A stretch of DNA of 64,000 bases from assembly GCA_019321725.1 (NCBI GenBank), contig JAGSPU010000054.1, forward strand, positions 1 through 64,000, read 5' to 3'. The notes under the pieces are model-generated. The model did not search any database, was not told the origin of the DNA, and saw only the letters and a program-made list of their open reading frames with translations. Below are positions 52,396 to 64,000 of this stretch, one piece after another. The stretch's first letter is position 1; every line of letters begins with the position of its first letter. The stretch comes from Paulownia fortunei. Taxonomy: Eukaryota; Streptophyta; Magnoliopsida; Lamiales; Paulowniaceae. The position numbers and the translations under genes are program-made.

Positions 52396-52822
52396 AATGT
52401 ATCGAGAAAGAGAGTGAGAGTAAAGCTGATTTGCCTTTGGTACTGGTGCAATTCGTCCTCCTTGTCAGCACATGCATTCCACTTTCCACTGCAAAATCGA
52501 CATTGGACCCCAAATTTTACCTCATCTACAAGAAAAGAACACCCACCCTCTCCCTTATATTTCACTCTCTTCGATCAATTCCCAGTCTATAATCTATGAT
52601 TACAAGTTCATTCACAGGGTCCCAAGGTTTTCTGTTCTTGTGAGTACATATGTTTTGTCAAACCAGATACTTTTGTATTTTTATTCCTCTTTCCCTTGCA
52701 ACAACAGTCATGAAACGAAGATCTCCCCAAGATTTTCCTTAGCTTTTTACCCTTTTCAGGTTCCTTTTTGTTAGTGTTATTGCTGAATTATCAATCGAAG
52801 CTTATCCCAAGAAAGAAAAAGA

Positions 52823-55727
52823 ATGAGAGCAGGAGGTTGTGCAGTGCAGCAAGCTCTTACTGCTGAGGCTGCAGCCATGGTAAAACAGGCGGTGGCGCTT
52901 GCTAAGCGGCGCGGCCATGCACAGGTGACGCCGCTCCACGTAGCCAACACCATGCTCGCGGCTTCCAGCGGCCTACTTCGAGTTGCCTGCCTGCAGTCCC
53001 ACTCCCACCCTCTCCAGTGCAAGGCCCTCGAGCTTTGCTTCAACGTGGCGCTTAACCGTCTCCCCGCTTCCTCATCCAGCCCCATGTTAGGCCATCATTC
53101 CCAATATCCTTCCATCTCCAACGCGCTTGTGGCCGCCTTCAAGCGCGCCCAAGCCCACCAGCGGCGTGGATCGGTTGAAAATCAGCAGCAGCCACTCCTT
53201 GCTGTGAAAATCGAGCTTGAGCAGCTCATTGTTTCTATATTAGATGATCCTAGTGTCAGCAGAGTGATGAGGGAAGCTGGTTTTTCAAGTACTCAAGTCA
53301 AAAGCAATGTGGAGAAAGTGGTTTCTTTGGAGTTGGTTCTCAGAGTTCTCCTCCTCCTCCCAGCAATAAGTCCAAAGAAAATAGACTTCTATCCCTCCAG
53401 CCGTCATCTCCTCCAACCAGCCAAAATGAAAGAAAAATCAGCAAGCCTACTGCATCAGAACCAACTAAAAATGATGATGTGAACATCATAATCGAAACTT
53501 TATTAACGAGGAGAAAAAGGAGGAGTCTTGTCATAGTAGGTGAATGCATTTCTAACATAGAAAGTACAGTTAAAGGGTTGATGGATAGGGTTGACAAAGG
53601 AGAGGTTCCTGAGGCTCTGAGAGAGGTAAAATTCATAAGTATCCCACCACTTTATTCTTTCTGCAATCTTCACAGGGACTTGGTTGAACAGAAGATGGGA
53701 GAATTAACCTGCCTTGTAAAGAGTCTTGTCCCAAAAGGGGTTGTTTTGTACTTAGGAGACCTCAATTGGATCAGTGAATATAGGGTTAACTTAGAGCAAG
53801 AGAGGAGCTACTACTGTTCTGTGGAGCACATGATCATGGAGCTTGGCAGATTGGTTTGTGGGATTGGAGAGATTGGAAGGTTTTGGCTCATGGGAATTGC
53901 TACTTTCCAGACTTACATGAGGTGCAGAACTGGCTACCATTCACTCGAAACTGTTTGGCGATTGCATCCTGTTACAATTCCTGCCAACAGTTTGGGATTA
54001 AGTCTTATTTCTCAAAGGTATGTTTTCTGTTTATGTGATACTGGTGCACACTTCTTGAATACATATTCTATATTTTTTCAAGTTTTTGGGTCGTGAAAAT
54101 TAATGCTTAATGCAAAGTCTGCCTAATTTTGTTTCAGTTAATTGTTTCTTAACTTCATTTTTTCCCTGTTCATATCAATCGATAACGTTTGCAATAAGTT
54201 CTTTTTAGCAGAATACGAAAAAGTGTATTACTTTTGTCATATATATTTCCGTTTTTTCAGCTTGTTTATATTTGGTTTGTGTTCCATCAGTAATGAACAT
54301 AGTGAAGTTAGACAAAGAAGAGCGGAAAATGGATCCTGTCAGCTACTGCTTACAAATGGAGAGGTAAAACTCACTTGCTGCGCTGATTGTTCATCAAAAT
54401 TCGAAGCCGAAGCTCAAAACTTGCAAAGGAGCATTTGTGACACTAATGAGCCCACATTGTCAAGCTTACCTCCTTGGCTAAAGGATACAAGTAGAAGACT
54501 CTGTAACAATGATCAGGTCATTATTTAATCTCACTTATCATGGCTTTTAATTACTATTATATCTTCAACCATCAACTGTCCTTACTTTTTCTCTTTAACG
54601 GTCCCCTTTCATGGTGCTTTTGATTCCAGAACTATGACTCAATCAGGGAACTGTCCAAGAAATGGAACTTATACTGCAATTCAACCCACAAACAACCTCA
54701 ATCACTGGAAAGAACCCTAACGTTCTCTTCTGCATCACCTTCTTCCTCTACTTCTTGCTTTTCATTTGATCAACAGAACCCTAATCTACAGCAAAGCCAT
54801 TTCCCATTGACCGAATCCTCATGGAAAGACAACCTGCATTGGCCCTCTAATCTTATACACATACAGGAGAATGGAGATACGAAACAGGCATTTTCTTCCA
54901 ATCCCAGTTCCACCCGGAATTCTCCTTCCTCGAGCGACATCATGGACACGGGTTATGCGCAAAAGTTCAAAGAATTCAACGCTCAGAACCTAAATATCTT
55001 ATGCAGTGCACTAGAGAAAAAGGTGCCGTGGCAGAGAGAAATCATTCCCGAGATAGCTGGAACCATACTGCAATGCAGGTCCGGAATGTTGAGAAGAAAA
55101 GACAAGGCAAGAGGCAATACTGATGTCAAAGAAGAAACATGGCTATTCTTTCTTGGCCCTGATGCACAAGCAAAAGAGAAAATTTCAAGATATTTGGCTA
55201 AAATAGTATTTGGCTCTTATTCGAACTTCCTATCAATCGGGATAAGCTGTTTCATTTCATCCACAAGGTCGGATTCGTCGGAGGATAATCGAAACAAAAG
55301 AGGTAGAGATGAACAAAGTTGCAGCAGCTACATTGAGAGGTTTGCTCAAGCAATGTCGGCCAATCCGCACCGCGTATTCTTGGTGGAAGATTTGGAGCAA
55401 GCCGACTATTTCTCGCAAATGGGCATAAAAAGGGCAATTGAAATGGGAAGAATAAGCAATGAAAGTGGTGAAGAAGTTAGTTTTTGTGATGCCATTATTA
55501 TATTGAGCTGCGAGAGATTCAGCTCCAGGTCAAGGGCCTGTTCTCCTTCTTCTAAGCAGAAAATTGGAAATGGGGCCGGACCCAGAGAAGAGGAGACGGG
55601 CCCTTGTGTTCCATTGGATTTGAATATGTCCTTCGATGATGTTAGTGTTGAAAAACAGTCCGTTGATGATTTAGGGATCCTTGAAATTGTTGATAGGCGT
55701 GTAGTCTTCAAAATTCAGAACTTGTAG
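52823..55727 (+). CDS. SMXL3: SMAX1-LIKE 3 (SMXL3) type Clp-family repressor
   Basis: SMXL3/4/5 proteins are nuclear repressor-like regulators of phloem formation. Exons: 52823-54017, 54291-54516 and 54630-55727, about 839 residues (Arabidopsis SMXL3 is slightly shorter). The start [20 protein letters not shown] is the SMXL signature. The double Clp-N domain covers residues 8-170 ([33 protein letters not shown]). The degenerate first ATPase region contains [19 protein letters not shown] and [21 protein letters not shown]. The Cys-rich [12 protein letters not shown] follows in exon 2. The C-terminal ATPase-like domain runs from [20 protein letters not shown] through [20 protein letters not shown] and [15 protein letters not shown]. 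An EAR motif LDLNM lies near the end. No RGKT degron is present, as in the SMXL3/4/5 clade, which does not respond to strigolactone or karrikin. One base is missing at about 53332 (after VSLE); both flanks match the family. Confidence 0.93.
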
Positions 55728-57771
55728 AATAGTTACTCTTGTTTTTTCCTTGTAAAAAAGAAAAGAAGTAGAAGAATTCCTTTTCTTTTTTTTTTTTTCT
55801 TTCTTTTTTTGAGGTAAAATGGTTCATGCAAATCCATCACTGTTAATTTCTTTTGAATTTTGATTTTTGTGAATAGAATATCCAATATAAATTCAAAAAG
55901 TCTTTTCAGATCTCCCCATTTTTATTCCTTTTCTCAATTTTCCTCTGTCAGTCATTTTAAGAGTTGGTGATTGATTAGTCTACGTACTTTTGTTGCCATG
56001 GGAGAGATTGACAGTCAAAGCTAGTTTTTTGCCGCCTTTCAACATTTGAATATTCAGATCTACTCACTGGTGAAAACTCTCAAAATGTCAAAACTTACAT
56101 CAATTTGGCCTATATATATATATATATATATATATGGACTTGTTATTAGATTTGATTTGATAAGCACTCGTAATTATTTCATAAATGGATTTAATGGAAG
56201 GAATAAAAGAAGACGGCAACAACAGATTTTATTCAGATACTGCATGTTCAATAATAATTACTTTAATTCTGGTAGAAATGATATGAGATAATAGAAATGA
56301 TCATATCAGATAAAGTTCAAAGATTTGAAGGCAAGGTATAACCAAGTTTATAGCACAAAACATATTCTGCCCTCCTCTGATTCCTAGATTCGTAGTATTA
56401 CAAAAATTATGAACACATTAATTAGATAATATATATATATATATATATATGCGCGCGTGTGTGTACAAGCACATCACAACTAAGCAACTGACCAATTTTA
56501 TCGTGCACGTAGAATTTTTAGACATGTCATAACATTTAGCAGGGCAAGTAAATATTGAAATTGAATCATCTACGCAAACGCAGTGGTAACGAAGCTAATC
56601 CTTGGACTAAAAGAACTTGAGTTAGTGAATCTCCAGTTCCAATTTGAGATTTATATTGACCTTCAAATTCCATACTGTCACTGTGATAAATAATTTTCAG
56701 ATGGTCAAGTCTATCAATTTTCCTATCCGAGCACTAGTATATTTGAAATCACACTAAAATTCCATTTTTGACTTAGAAATTTCAAATTGTATTCAATTTT
56801 AAGTATATTTTTTTAGTTTTGATTTGGAGATGCAAGCCTAAGGGCTTTCAAAAGCTATGAGTCAAAAAAGAAAAAAAGAAAAAAAGGGAGCTAGTATAGG
56901 TAAAGAAAGAAAACAAAACAAAAATAAAGAAGCAAAAGCAAATTAAAGATAAAATAACTTGCTTTTTCTTTAGTTTTTTACGAGGTCAGAAATAAAAAAG
57001 TCTTCCAGACCAGGCTTGCCATAGCTAAAATTTAAGTTTCAACAAGAAGTTTGTTCTTTTACTTCACAAAAAGTAAAAGTAATTTAATAAAGAAAAAACC
57101 CTTTTGTGAAATATGTTGTAATTTACCTGGTAATTTTGTGCTTAATAAACCCTAAACATGGATTTTGTTCCCCAGTGGGATTATATTGAGTATAACTTCT
57201 GTACTCTAGCGAACGTTGAATAACTCGATTTAATTTCGACGCTACCTATTGTGAAATGCCGTATAAAATTATAAATAAAAAATCGGAGCATTTTTCGTAA
57301 AGAAATTTCTAATTGATTGCCTTTTGTCAAATGCACTGGAAAAGACATAATTATAAGATTAAACTTGTATTAATTAAGAATTTAATAGAGTAGCACTAAA
57401 ATACTTTTGTGCTTCATCACCGTCGTCATAGCAATTATTTTGTCTGGAACATCTAACAGCTCAATCCAGTGAGAGACATACTACGACAGACTAATAGAAA
57501 AAAACTTTGCAGAATTGAAATGCTCATCATAAAGTATTGTTAGTGTCATAAAATATATTTGTTTCAACGATTATAGCAAATTGGAAGAGAAAAAAACACA
57601 TACAAATTCAGTTTTCTTGCAGGGATTTTCGGAAAATTTAATAGCAAAAGTGCTAAATCTGGAAATGCAATGCTAATAAAAATAAAATTTAATTTCCTCT
57701 ATTTTCTCTGCGTCTGTGTGGATGCAAATTAAATATAACAACAGTAGCTCAATAATGGAAAAGAAGTCAAT

Positions 57772-57882
57772 AAGACTTAACTCAACTGACACAATATATT
57801 TTAAAACTCTAAAGTCTTGAGTTCAAATTCGATCAAACTTGTGCATATTTTATTTATTGATAAATAAAAAAAAAATTAAAAA
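57772..57882 (+). mobile_element. SINE-like fragment with A-rich tail
   Basis: TAACTCAACTG (57778-57788) resembles a tRNA A box and GAGTTCAAATTC (57819-57830) resembles a B box. They are spaced about 40 bases apart as in tRNA-derived SINEs, and an A-rich tail follows (from about 57862). The match is approximate and no target duplication was found. Confidence 0.35.
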
Positions 57883-59876
57883 GTTTTAGTAGTTGTACTC
57901 CAGTTTGAGTACAATAAAATATCACGCAGCTGTTTACTATATTTTGGGTGCAATATGAATTCAATCACGATAAAATTTGATCTGAAATTCAAATTGATAA
58001 TTTCAAATATGAACAAGAAAAATTAATATTAGAGCCAATTTATAAAATTAATCAACAAAATGCATGGCTTATCAATTCATATTTGATCACTCGTGCAAGT
58101 GTGTGAGTCCCACATAAATTTTGGTTCAATTATTTTCAGAATGTCATTCAGTGATTGGCTTTTCTCATTAATCTGCTGAACATATTTATTACATCTAAAA
58201 AAGTGGCATGTAATAATTACTTGTTTTGTTGGCTCAGGAGCCAATGGAATCAAAGAAGAATAATTGTTGTATTATGCCCCTCGAAAATAAATTTACTCAG
58301 TAACACTTTGGAAAATAAATGTCGGAGCCCACAATTAGAAGATTTAAGGTGTGAATGATCCATAACTTAACGGTTGCGCAAAGGAGGACCAACTTTTTCT
58401 GCTTTAGAAGGTTTTTCTTTTTATTTAAAAAAAAAAAACAGAAAAAAAGAAGAAGTAAAGAAGCAAAATCTTCTCTAGGAAAAGAAAGCACTACTTTTCA
58501 TGCTTTGTGATGTGTTTTGCAAAAGAATCACCTTTTTCTTCTTTGATTTTCGTAACCCGACATTCTTATCTCTAGAAAGCATTATAAAGTTGAAGAATAA
58601 GAGTTCCAAAATATATAATTTTGTGATTAAAGAAAAGTGTTTTTTTTTTTTTTGAAAAAAAAGTTTTAATAAAAAAAATCATTGAGGGGAAAACATAGAT
58701 ATATAAGAATCTATCTTTAAACCTTAAAAAAGATGATGTTACTTTAGAATCGCCAAAAGAGGATTATATTGGGTGACTTTAAATTAAACCTGTAAGCATA
58801 TAAGTAGGGAATTTGTCGCTACCGACTTTAGTAAAGATTAGGAGTTTAGGGAATTAGTGCAGATTGTAAAGCAGGAAAAAGAGGGTTTGGAAATATATAT
58901 ATATATTCTTGTCTAACATTCTTTTCCAATTTCTAAATACTTGTGGATTAAAAGGCTAATTAAAGATATGAGTAAGCTGTCAGCTAATTAATATTTAATA
59001 TTGATTGAATAATCAGATAAAATAGTCCAGCCATGTATAAAACGCATCTAATTTTTGTTTATAAAACTCAATGTGTTTTTTTCTTAAAAAATTTCAGAGC
59101 TACTAATTACTTACTATATATCGCTTGAATTTGTCTAAATTCAACTGAATTTTGATCTTGAACTTGAAATTTAAACTTGTGTAGTCCTTTGTTTTATTTT
59201 TTAATAGTTAAATTCAATTAGATTTTATTAAAATGGGCAAAAACCCAACTGAGAGAGTATAATAAGTACAAAATACTTATGTAAGATTTAACATTAGGGA
59301 ACAAAAAGATGAAAAATTAAGAAAGCTTCAGAGTATTATGGAGACTTTTCGACATAATTCATAATACAGAGGAGGATCGAGTTGATTTGTCGTTAATGTT
59401 GGACCCTCCAATCCGGGCACATAAACATGCAAATCTATAGCTCTTCACTTTCTTTGGAAAAAGAACATTTCTTTTCTCGACTTTAATTCCTCTGTTCCGA
59501 ATGTAACCTAATTTCTAGGGCAAAGAAGAGTAAAACAAATTTTCTTTTGCCTTTGTCAGTCATGGGAAAAATGATAGTATTTGCTCAGGAGACAGGAGGT
59601 ACGGGCTAGGTAACTAAAACTACACTGCATAAGGGTACTTTGAGTATTTGGTTTTTTTATTCATTTTTGGTTTTAGCAGTAATTATATATAAAATTTAAT
59701 TAGAAAAAGCTCCCAATTGTTTCTATTTCTAATTTATCACTTGATTATTTTCAATATATAATTGCAGTCCTTACGTACGTACATATATATATTTGTGACT
59801 TTTCCACTGTTAGAAGTCTAAATAAGTTTTCAAATTACATTAATAAAAACAAATAATAAACATTACTTGAGAAAGC

Positions 59877-59882
<6 letters not shown>

Positions 59883-59914
<32 letters not shown>
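59883..59914. repeat. AG dinucleotide microsatellite
   Basis: About 16 perfect AG units in intergenic DNA. Confidence 0.95.
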
Positions 59915-59917
<3 letters not shown>

Positions 59918-62900
59918 GTTAATATCGTAATTTGAAAACTGTGGTGTTTTTAGCATTTATTAGACTTAAAATTCCTAAATACAGTTAAAATTTCATTCTG
60001 AAAAAAATTAAGTTATATAAAAGTCATCAACTTAATAAACTAAGTTCATTTTCTCTGAGGTGTTCTCTACACCGTGTATTCGAAGTTTAACAACAAAATC
60101 GAATTTTTTGGGTCCAAATAATATTTTGCTTGCTCAAGATTCCTTGTTTTTAGAAAGAATGTCCAAAATTATGAATTTTGAAAATTAAAAATTAAAATTT
60201 AGCTACTAAATATCACTTGTAAACCTAGTTATTGATTTTGGTTACGGATTTAGTTAATAAACAATCACTATCCTTTTAAAATTAAAAAAATATATATATT
60301 TTAGCTTTCCTGAATCAACTATTTCAATGTAAAAGATCGATTATTTTTACAAGAAACCTGATATCCAATACCAATCTTTACCAAAAAATAATAATAATAG
60401 TAGATATAAAAAAAAATCTGAGATTTGTATATGCTCACTCTTCACAATATCAACCATTTGCAAATGTACAGAAAACTCATCGCTAGATCGATGAGAAAGT
60501 TGCCCGTTTTCACCTATTGACAATAAAAAAATCTCATCCTGCCAATTTGTGAGATGAACTAATTACTCGTGATCTTGTAAACTTGTTTATGATCCACCCA
60601 ACAATTAAAGAACATATATCCATAATTAATTGATATTTGAAGGCATATGGGAATCTAATTTTCCCTCAAAAGCAGGAAGGGAGATACTCCATGATGACTA
60701 CGAATTAAAATTTAGCACAAATGTATATAGAAAGTGGACAGCCCTTTTAACACAAAGTTCTTCCTTTTTTCACACCTCGTGGATTATAATAAAAAGACTA
60801 CTTTAATCCACCCACCTTTTTTGTACCTTTAAATGGCTTTGCCTTTTTTACATTGTTGATCTCACTATCTGGTTTATATAAACTTGGAAAAAGCAGTCCA
60901 CTTCTTGTTGTAAGAATTTGCATGGTGGGAAAAGGTGAAACAAGACATTGAGACCTAATTTGCTTAATGGGTTAAACAAATGATGAGACACATTGGCACC
61001 ATCATATCTACAGATTAATTAGTTTTAAAATTCGGTATAACCCTTGACAAACTTTAGATTAAAAGGAAAAAAAGAGTTGCGTGCATCTTTAGTCAGGTAA
61101 GATGCTGATTCCACCCGAGCTATTGAAATTGGAACAGGTTTGGGAGCGGATATAATACCTTGGTGATTTTTTTTATTTAATGAACGAGGAGTCAATTTTA
61201 AAATCGGATGCTTTACACCCACCTCATAATAAATATTTAAATAGAAATCACATACGAGTAGATTAAATTTTTTTGAAAAAATATACGCTTATCACCCAAC
61301 AAATAAAGTATCATAGTTTAAAATGACGACTTATCCATTCAATAATTTTAACACTTGACGTTACAAACTGAGTACTATTAGATCGGATTAGTTCAATAAT
61401 AGACATCATTGACATTTCACCCTTCCTTGTCCTTTTCAAAGTCTATCCAAAATAAAATTCAGTTTTTTTTGCACAATTTAGTGTTATAAAGTTGGAAACA
61501 AGCAAAAAATTGTTATTCATGGTATACGACAAGTTTCAATACATATGTCATCATTAGTCTTTGTTAAAAAAAAAAACGGTTGTCAACTATATATATTTCC
61601 GTATAAGTATATATAAATTATTCATCTGATTTTTAAGATGTAGAGCATCACTTATTTCTCGATATTACCTCTTGCATCTTCACATTGCTATCATTTTGTC
61701 CCATTGACTGTTCAGTATATTTGAATTACTATATCTTTTTGAAATTACAAGTAATTTAACTTATCTCTTTCTATTCATAAAATAAAGACCTAAATAAAAA
61801 AATTTCACTACTTGAAGTGGCGATTGTTCGAATCAAGAGGTTTAATAAGGTTACAGGAGTTTGATAATGACCTCTGTGTATTGTTGTTCGTAGTAAAAAA
61901 TAGAACGAACCGCGTGTTCGACCTGAGTACGTAATATACTATAGATACCGCGCGATCGGTTTTATTCAAAAAATGTCCTTGGGGTGAAAATTCATCAACT
62001 TAATAGAGGCATAAATCTTGAGTATAAAAAATATATATATACTTTTAAGGTAAACCGCAAAATGGAACGTTGTATCATCTTGCTACAGTGAAAAGTTGCC
62101 AAGAGATCACTCCGTTTTTAGTTCTTAAAAGAATCCCAAAATTCAAACCAAAGCTTTACCAACTAATTTCAAAATAAGTTAAGTCAAACCAGGAAATATT
62201 GTCCAGCACTTCAAATTTGCGGGCTCAGTTTTGCGATACCCAAAATCCCAACAAATCTTGGTCTCCAAATTCACCAACATCGTAGACAATTATAAATAAG
62301 AGCAACCAAAAGACAAAAATCTCTGAGGTCCCAAATTGATTGAATCAAAAGAAATTGGCCCTCGATTTGATTTGGAAATGTAGCAGGTAAGTAGGGTTAG
62401 TTTTAAACAATGACCTTGTCAAGTTTTTTTTTATATATTCATATATAATTGCGTAATTCATTATTGTCTCGTTTTAATTTATGAATTAGTATGAATTGAT
62501 TATATAATTAAATTAGATCAGGTATTTGGGAACATATACTTCAGCTCATGATAAACACGAGGCCCAATAATCCACAATCCACCGCTGAGATTCTATAATC
62601 CAAAAGCCCACCTCTTGGATCCAACAAATATAAAGTTATACTTTTGCCCTTGAAGTTGGACAATTTAAATGACCAAATTAACCTTTTGCCAACCTCTAAT
62701 AACATTCTTGCAACCCATATTAATACTCAAAACCCCACTTTTGAAAATTCAGCCCAGCGACCTGGTTTCCAATGGTAATGATGGAGTTTGTGCCGTCGAA
62801 CCCCACCCCCACACAGCCAGAATGGATAATGGTCCTTACATGTACCACGGACTGACTAGGGCATAAATGCAATTTCCCAAATTATTTTTGCCCTAAATGA

Positions 62901-64000
62901 GGAAGAGTACCAAATTTTTTAAAAATCCATTTCCAAAAAAATAGCACCGCAAAATCGCGTTCTGAAGCAGGACGAAAATGCTTGGGATGAGAAAATGGGA
63001 TATATCGGCTCTTGGTCATATTCGTCTTTTTTCCGTTTTGGTTGCACCTTGATGGAGTTCTGTTTGCATTTGTTTTGTTACACAAGGCAGTAAGAGCTTT
63101 GGCCTTTGTGCACGTATTAAGGGTGTTGAGTCATTTTGGTTTCAAAATTGTAAAATTCTTATAATCTTACCAATTCTATCTTCAAATCCAAACAAGACCT
63201 ATGTGCGTAATATGCTATAACTCCAATTTTTATTTTACGTGTTTGATGATTGGATCAAGATGAAGCCCAAAATAAGCGGGTCATCAGACCTTACATGACC
63301 AACGTAAAAAGGTTGAAGTTAATATCTTGGGGATTTATGGCAACAAGAATGGGCCTTTCCTGCCTTTCTTTTCTTGCAACTATTTGGATCTTTTTTTTTT
63401 AATAAAAGATCCAATTATTTCATGCCCATAAATACAATAAATTCTAGTAGTGCAGTAGCGCACATGCTGTGCACGTACCCAGCCGAATATATAGACACAA
63501 CCCTAATGAAGAATAAATATAAACACCCTCTGATTCATTTTAAGATATGTTTAATTCACTTTACCATTTATTTTTTACTGAATTTTTTCTATATTTATAT
63601 ATTTAAATACTATTTGATCGTTGAATGGTTATTTTCAAAATAACTAGACACTCTTAATGATTTGTTCATGTCACAAACAAAATTTAAACTCAAACAAACA
63701 TTTTAAAATGAGTTAATTTCTAAAAAGTTCACTTTCGCCGTTCAATTATTTATATACCACATCAAAATATATATATATATATATTATTACTGTATAATAT
63801 ATGGACTCATTGAGGTGGTATTATCCTCATCTCTGGTGATGGTTAGATAATGTTAGATAACTAGCATTGGAGCAAATTTGACGTGCCACTCGTCACTGTT
63901 CCAAGCTTAAAAATGTCATTTTCCCTATAAATTAGCCAGCTGCATTGATAATGGTAATTACCAGTAAAGCCCCAAATTCACGTGCAGTTTGCATGACATA

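Larger units (their letters stand above)
42074..52822. other. Gene-free intergenic region
   Basis: Almost 11 kb of AT-rich DNA between the protease and SMXL3. None of its open frames (longest 111 codons, which translates a TA/TG repeat) has gene-like features. It holds three MITEs (47796-48075, 50192-50528 and the nested 50322-50446), an old inverted-arm element near 45000-45575, a diverged direct repeat at 45973-46114 and several microsatellites. The last part is the SMXL3 promoter and leader. Confidence 0.6.
55728..64000. other. Gene-free right end of the window
   Basis: AT-rich DNA without a supported gene. It contains TA, TG and AG microsatellites (56111-56135, about 56429-56463, 59883-59914), a SINE-like fragment (57772-57882) and a TA run near 63768. 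Open frames such as 62669-62866 and 63374-63643 have no domain, splice or promoter support. The first 150 bases are the SMXL3 3' untranslated region. Confidence 0.55.

Noticed and set aside
52264..52599. Overlapping open frames on both strands
   Set aside because: They translate the TA/TG microsatellite and SMXL3 leader, giving poly Ile-Tyr, Cys-Val and His-Thr runs.
1..64000. CRISPR array, rRNA, organelle DNA insertion or LTR retrotransposon
   Set aside because: No regularly spaced repeats, no rRNA-like blocks, no plastid or mitochondrial genes and no paired LTRs or reverse transcriptase motifs were seen.

Overview
The window is AT-rich nuclear DNA from a flowering plant, very probably a eudicot. 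It carries plant-only gene families (LOG, SMXL, a plastid 2-Cys peroxiredoxin with transit peptide, a plant-type E2F), genes split by GT-AG introns, long AT-rich intergenic stretches full of microsatellites, and several MITE-like transposon copies. No bacterial, viral or organellar signal was seen. The species cannot be fixed from sequence alone; an asterid is a guess.

Layout. Bases 1-1240 hold exon-like fragments I could not name. An E2F cell-cycle transcription factor lies on the minus strand (3640-7550, 14 coding exons). A plastid 2-Cys peroxiredoxin (BAS1 type) lies on the plus strand (12035-17583, 7 exons). A cytokinin-activating LOG phosphoribohydrolase lies on the minus strand (20984-24667, 7 exons). 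A TAF15/TAF15b-type RNA-binding protein with one RRM and two RanBP2 zinc fingers lies on the minus strand (31332-38276, 7 coding exons). A single-exon secreted aspartyl protease of the At4g16563 type lies on the plus strand (40663-42027). A SMAX1-LIKE 3 (SMXL3) type repressor lies on the plus strand (52823-55727, 3 exons). The six genes are separate transcription units about 2.4 to 10.8 kb apart and do not form a cluster or pathway. 42-52.8 kb and 55.7-64 kb look gene-free.

The most striking observation is technical. All six recognisable genes are intact in splice sites and conserved motifs, yet every one has at least one frame break. I count twelve, eleven of them explained by one missing base, and many sit in short homopolymers. 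This points to residual indel errors in a long-read consensus rather than six pseudogenes. Naive ORF calls in this window are therefore cut short, and the coordinates below follow the homologous reading across the breaks.

Biologically, the accessory content is mostly small DNA transposons. They include a hAT-like element with an 8-bp target duplication in a TAF15 intron, a TAA-flanked MITE nested inside a Stowaway-like MITE, and a related MITE pair in introns of two different genes. The TAF15-type gene also has a 37-residue Arg/Asp/Glu-rich tandem repeat near its C-terminus. I found no convincing undescribed biological system.
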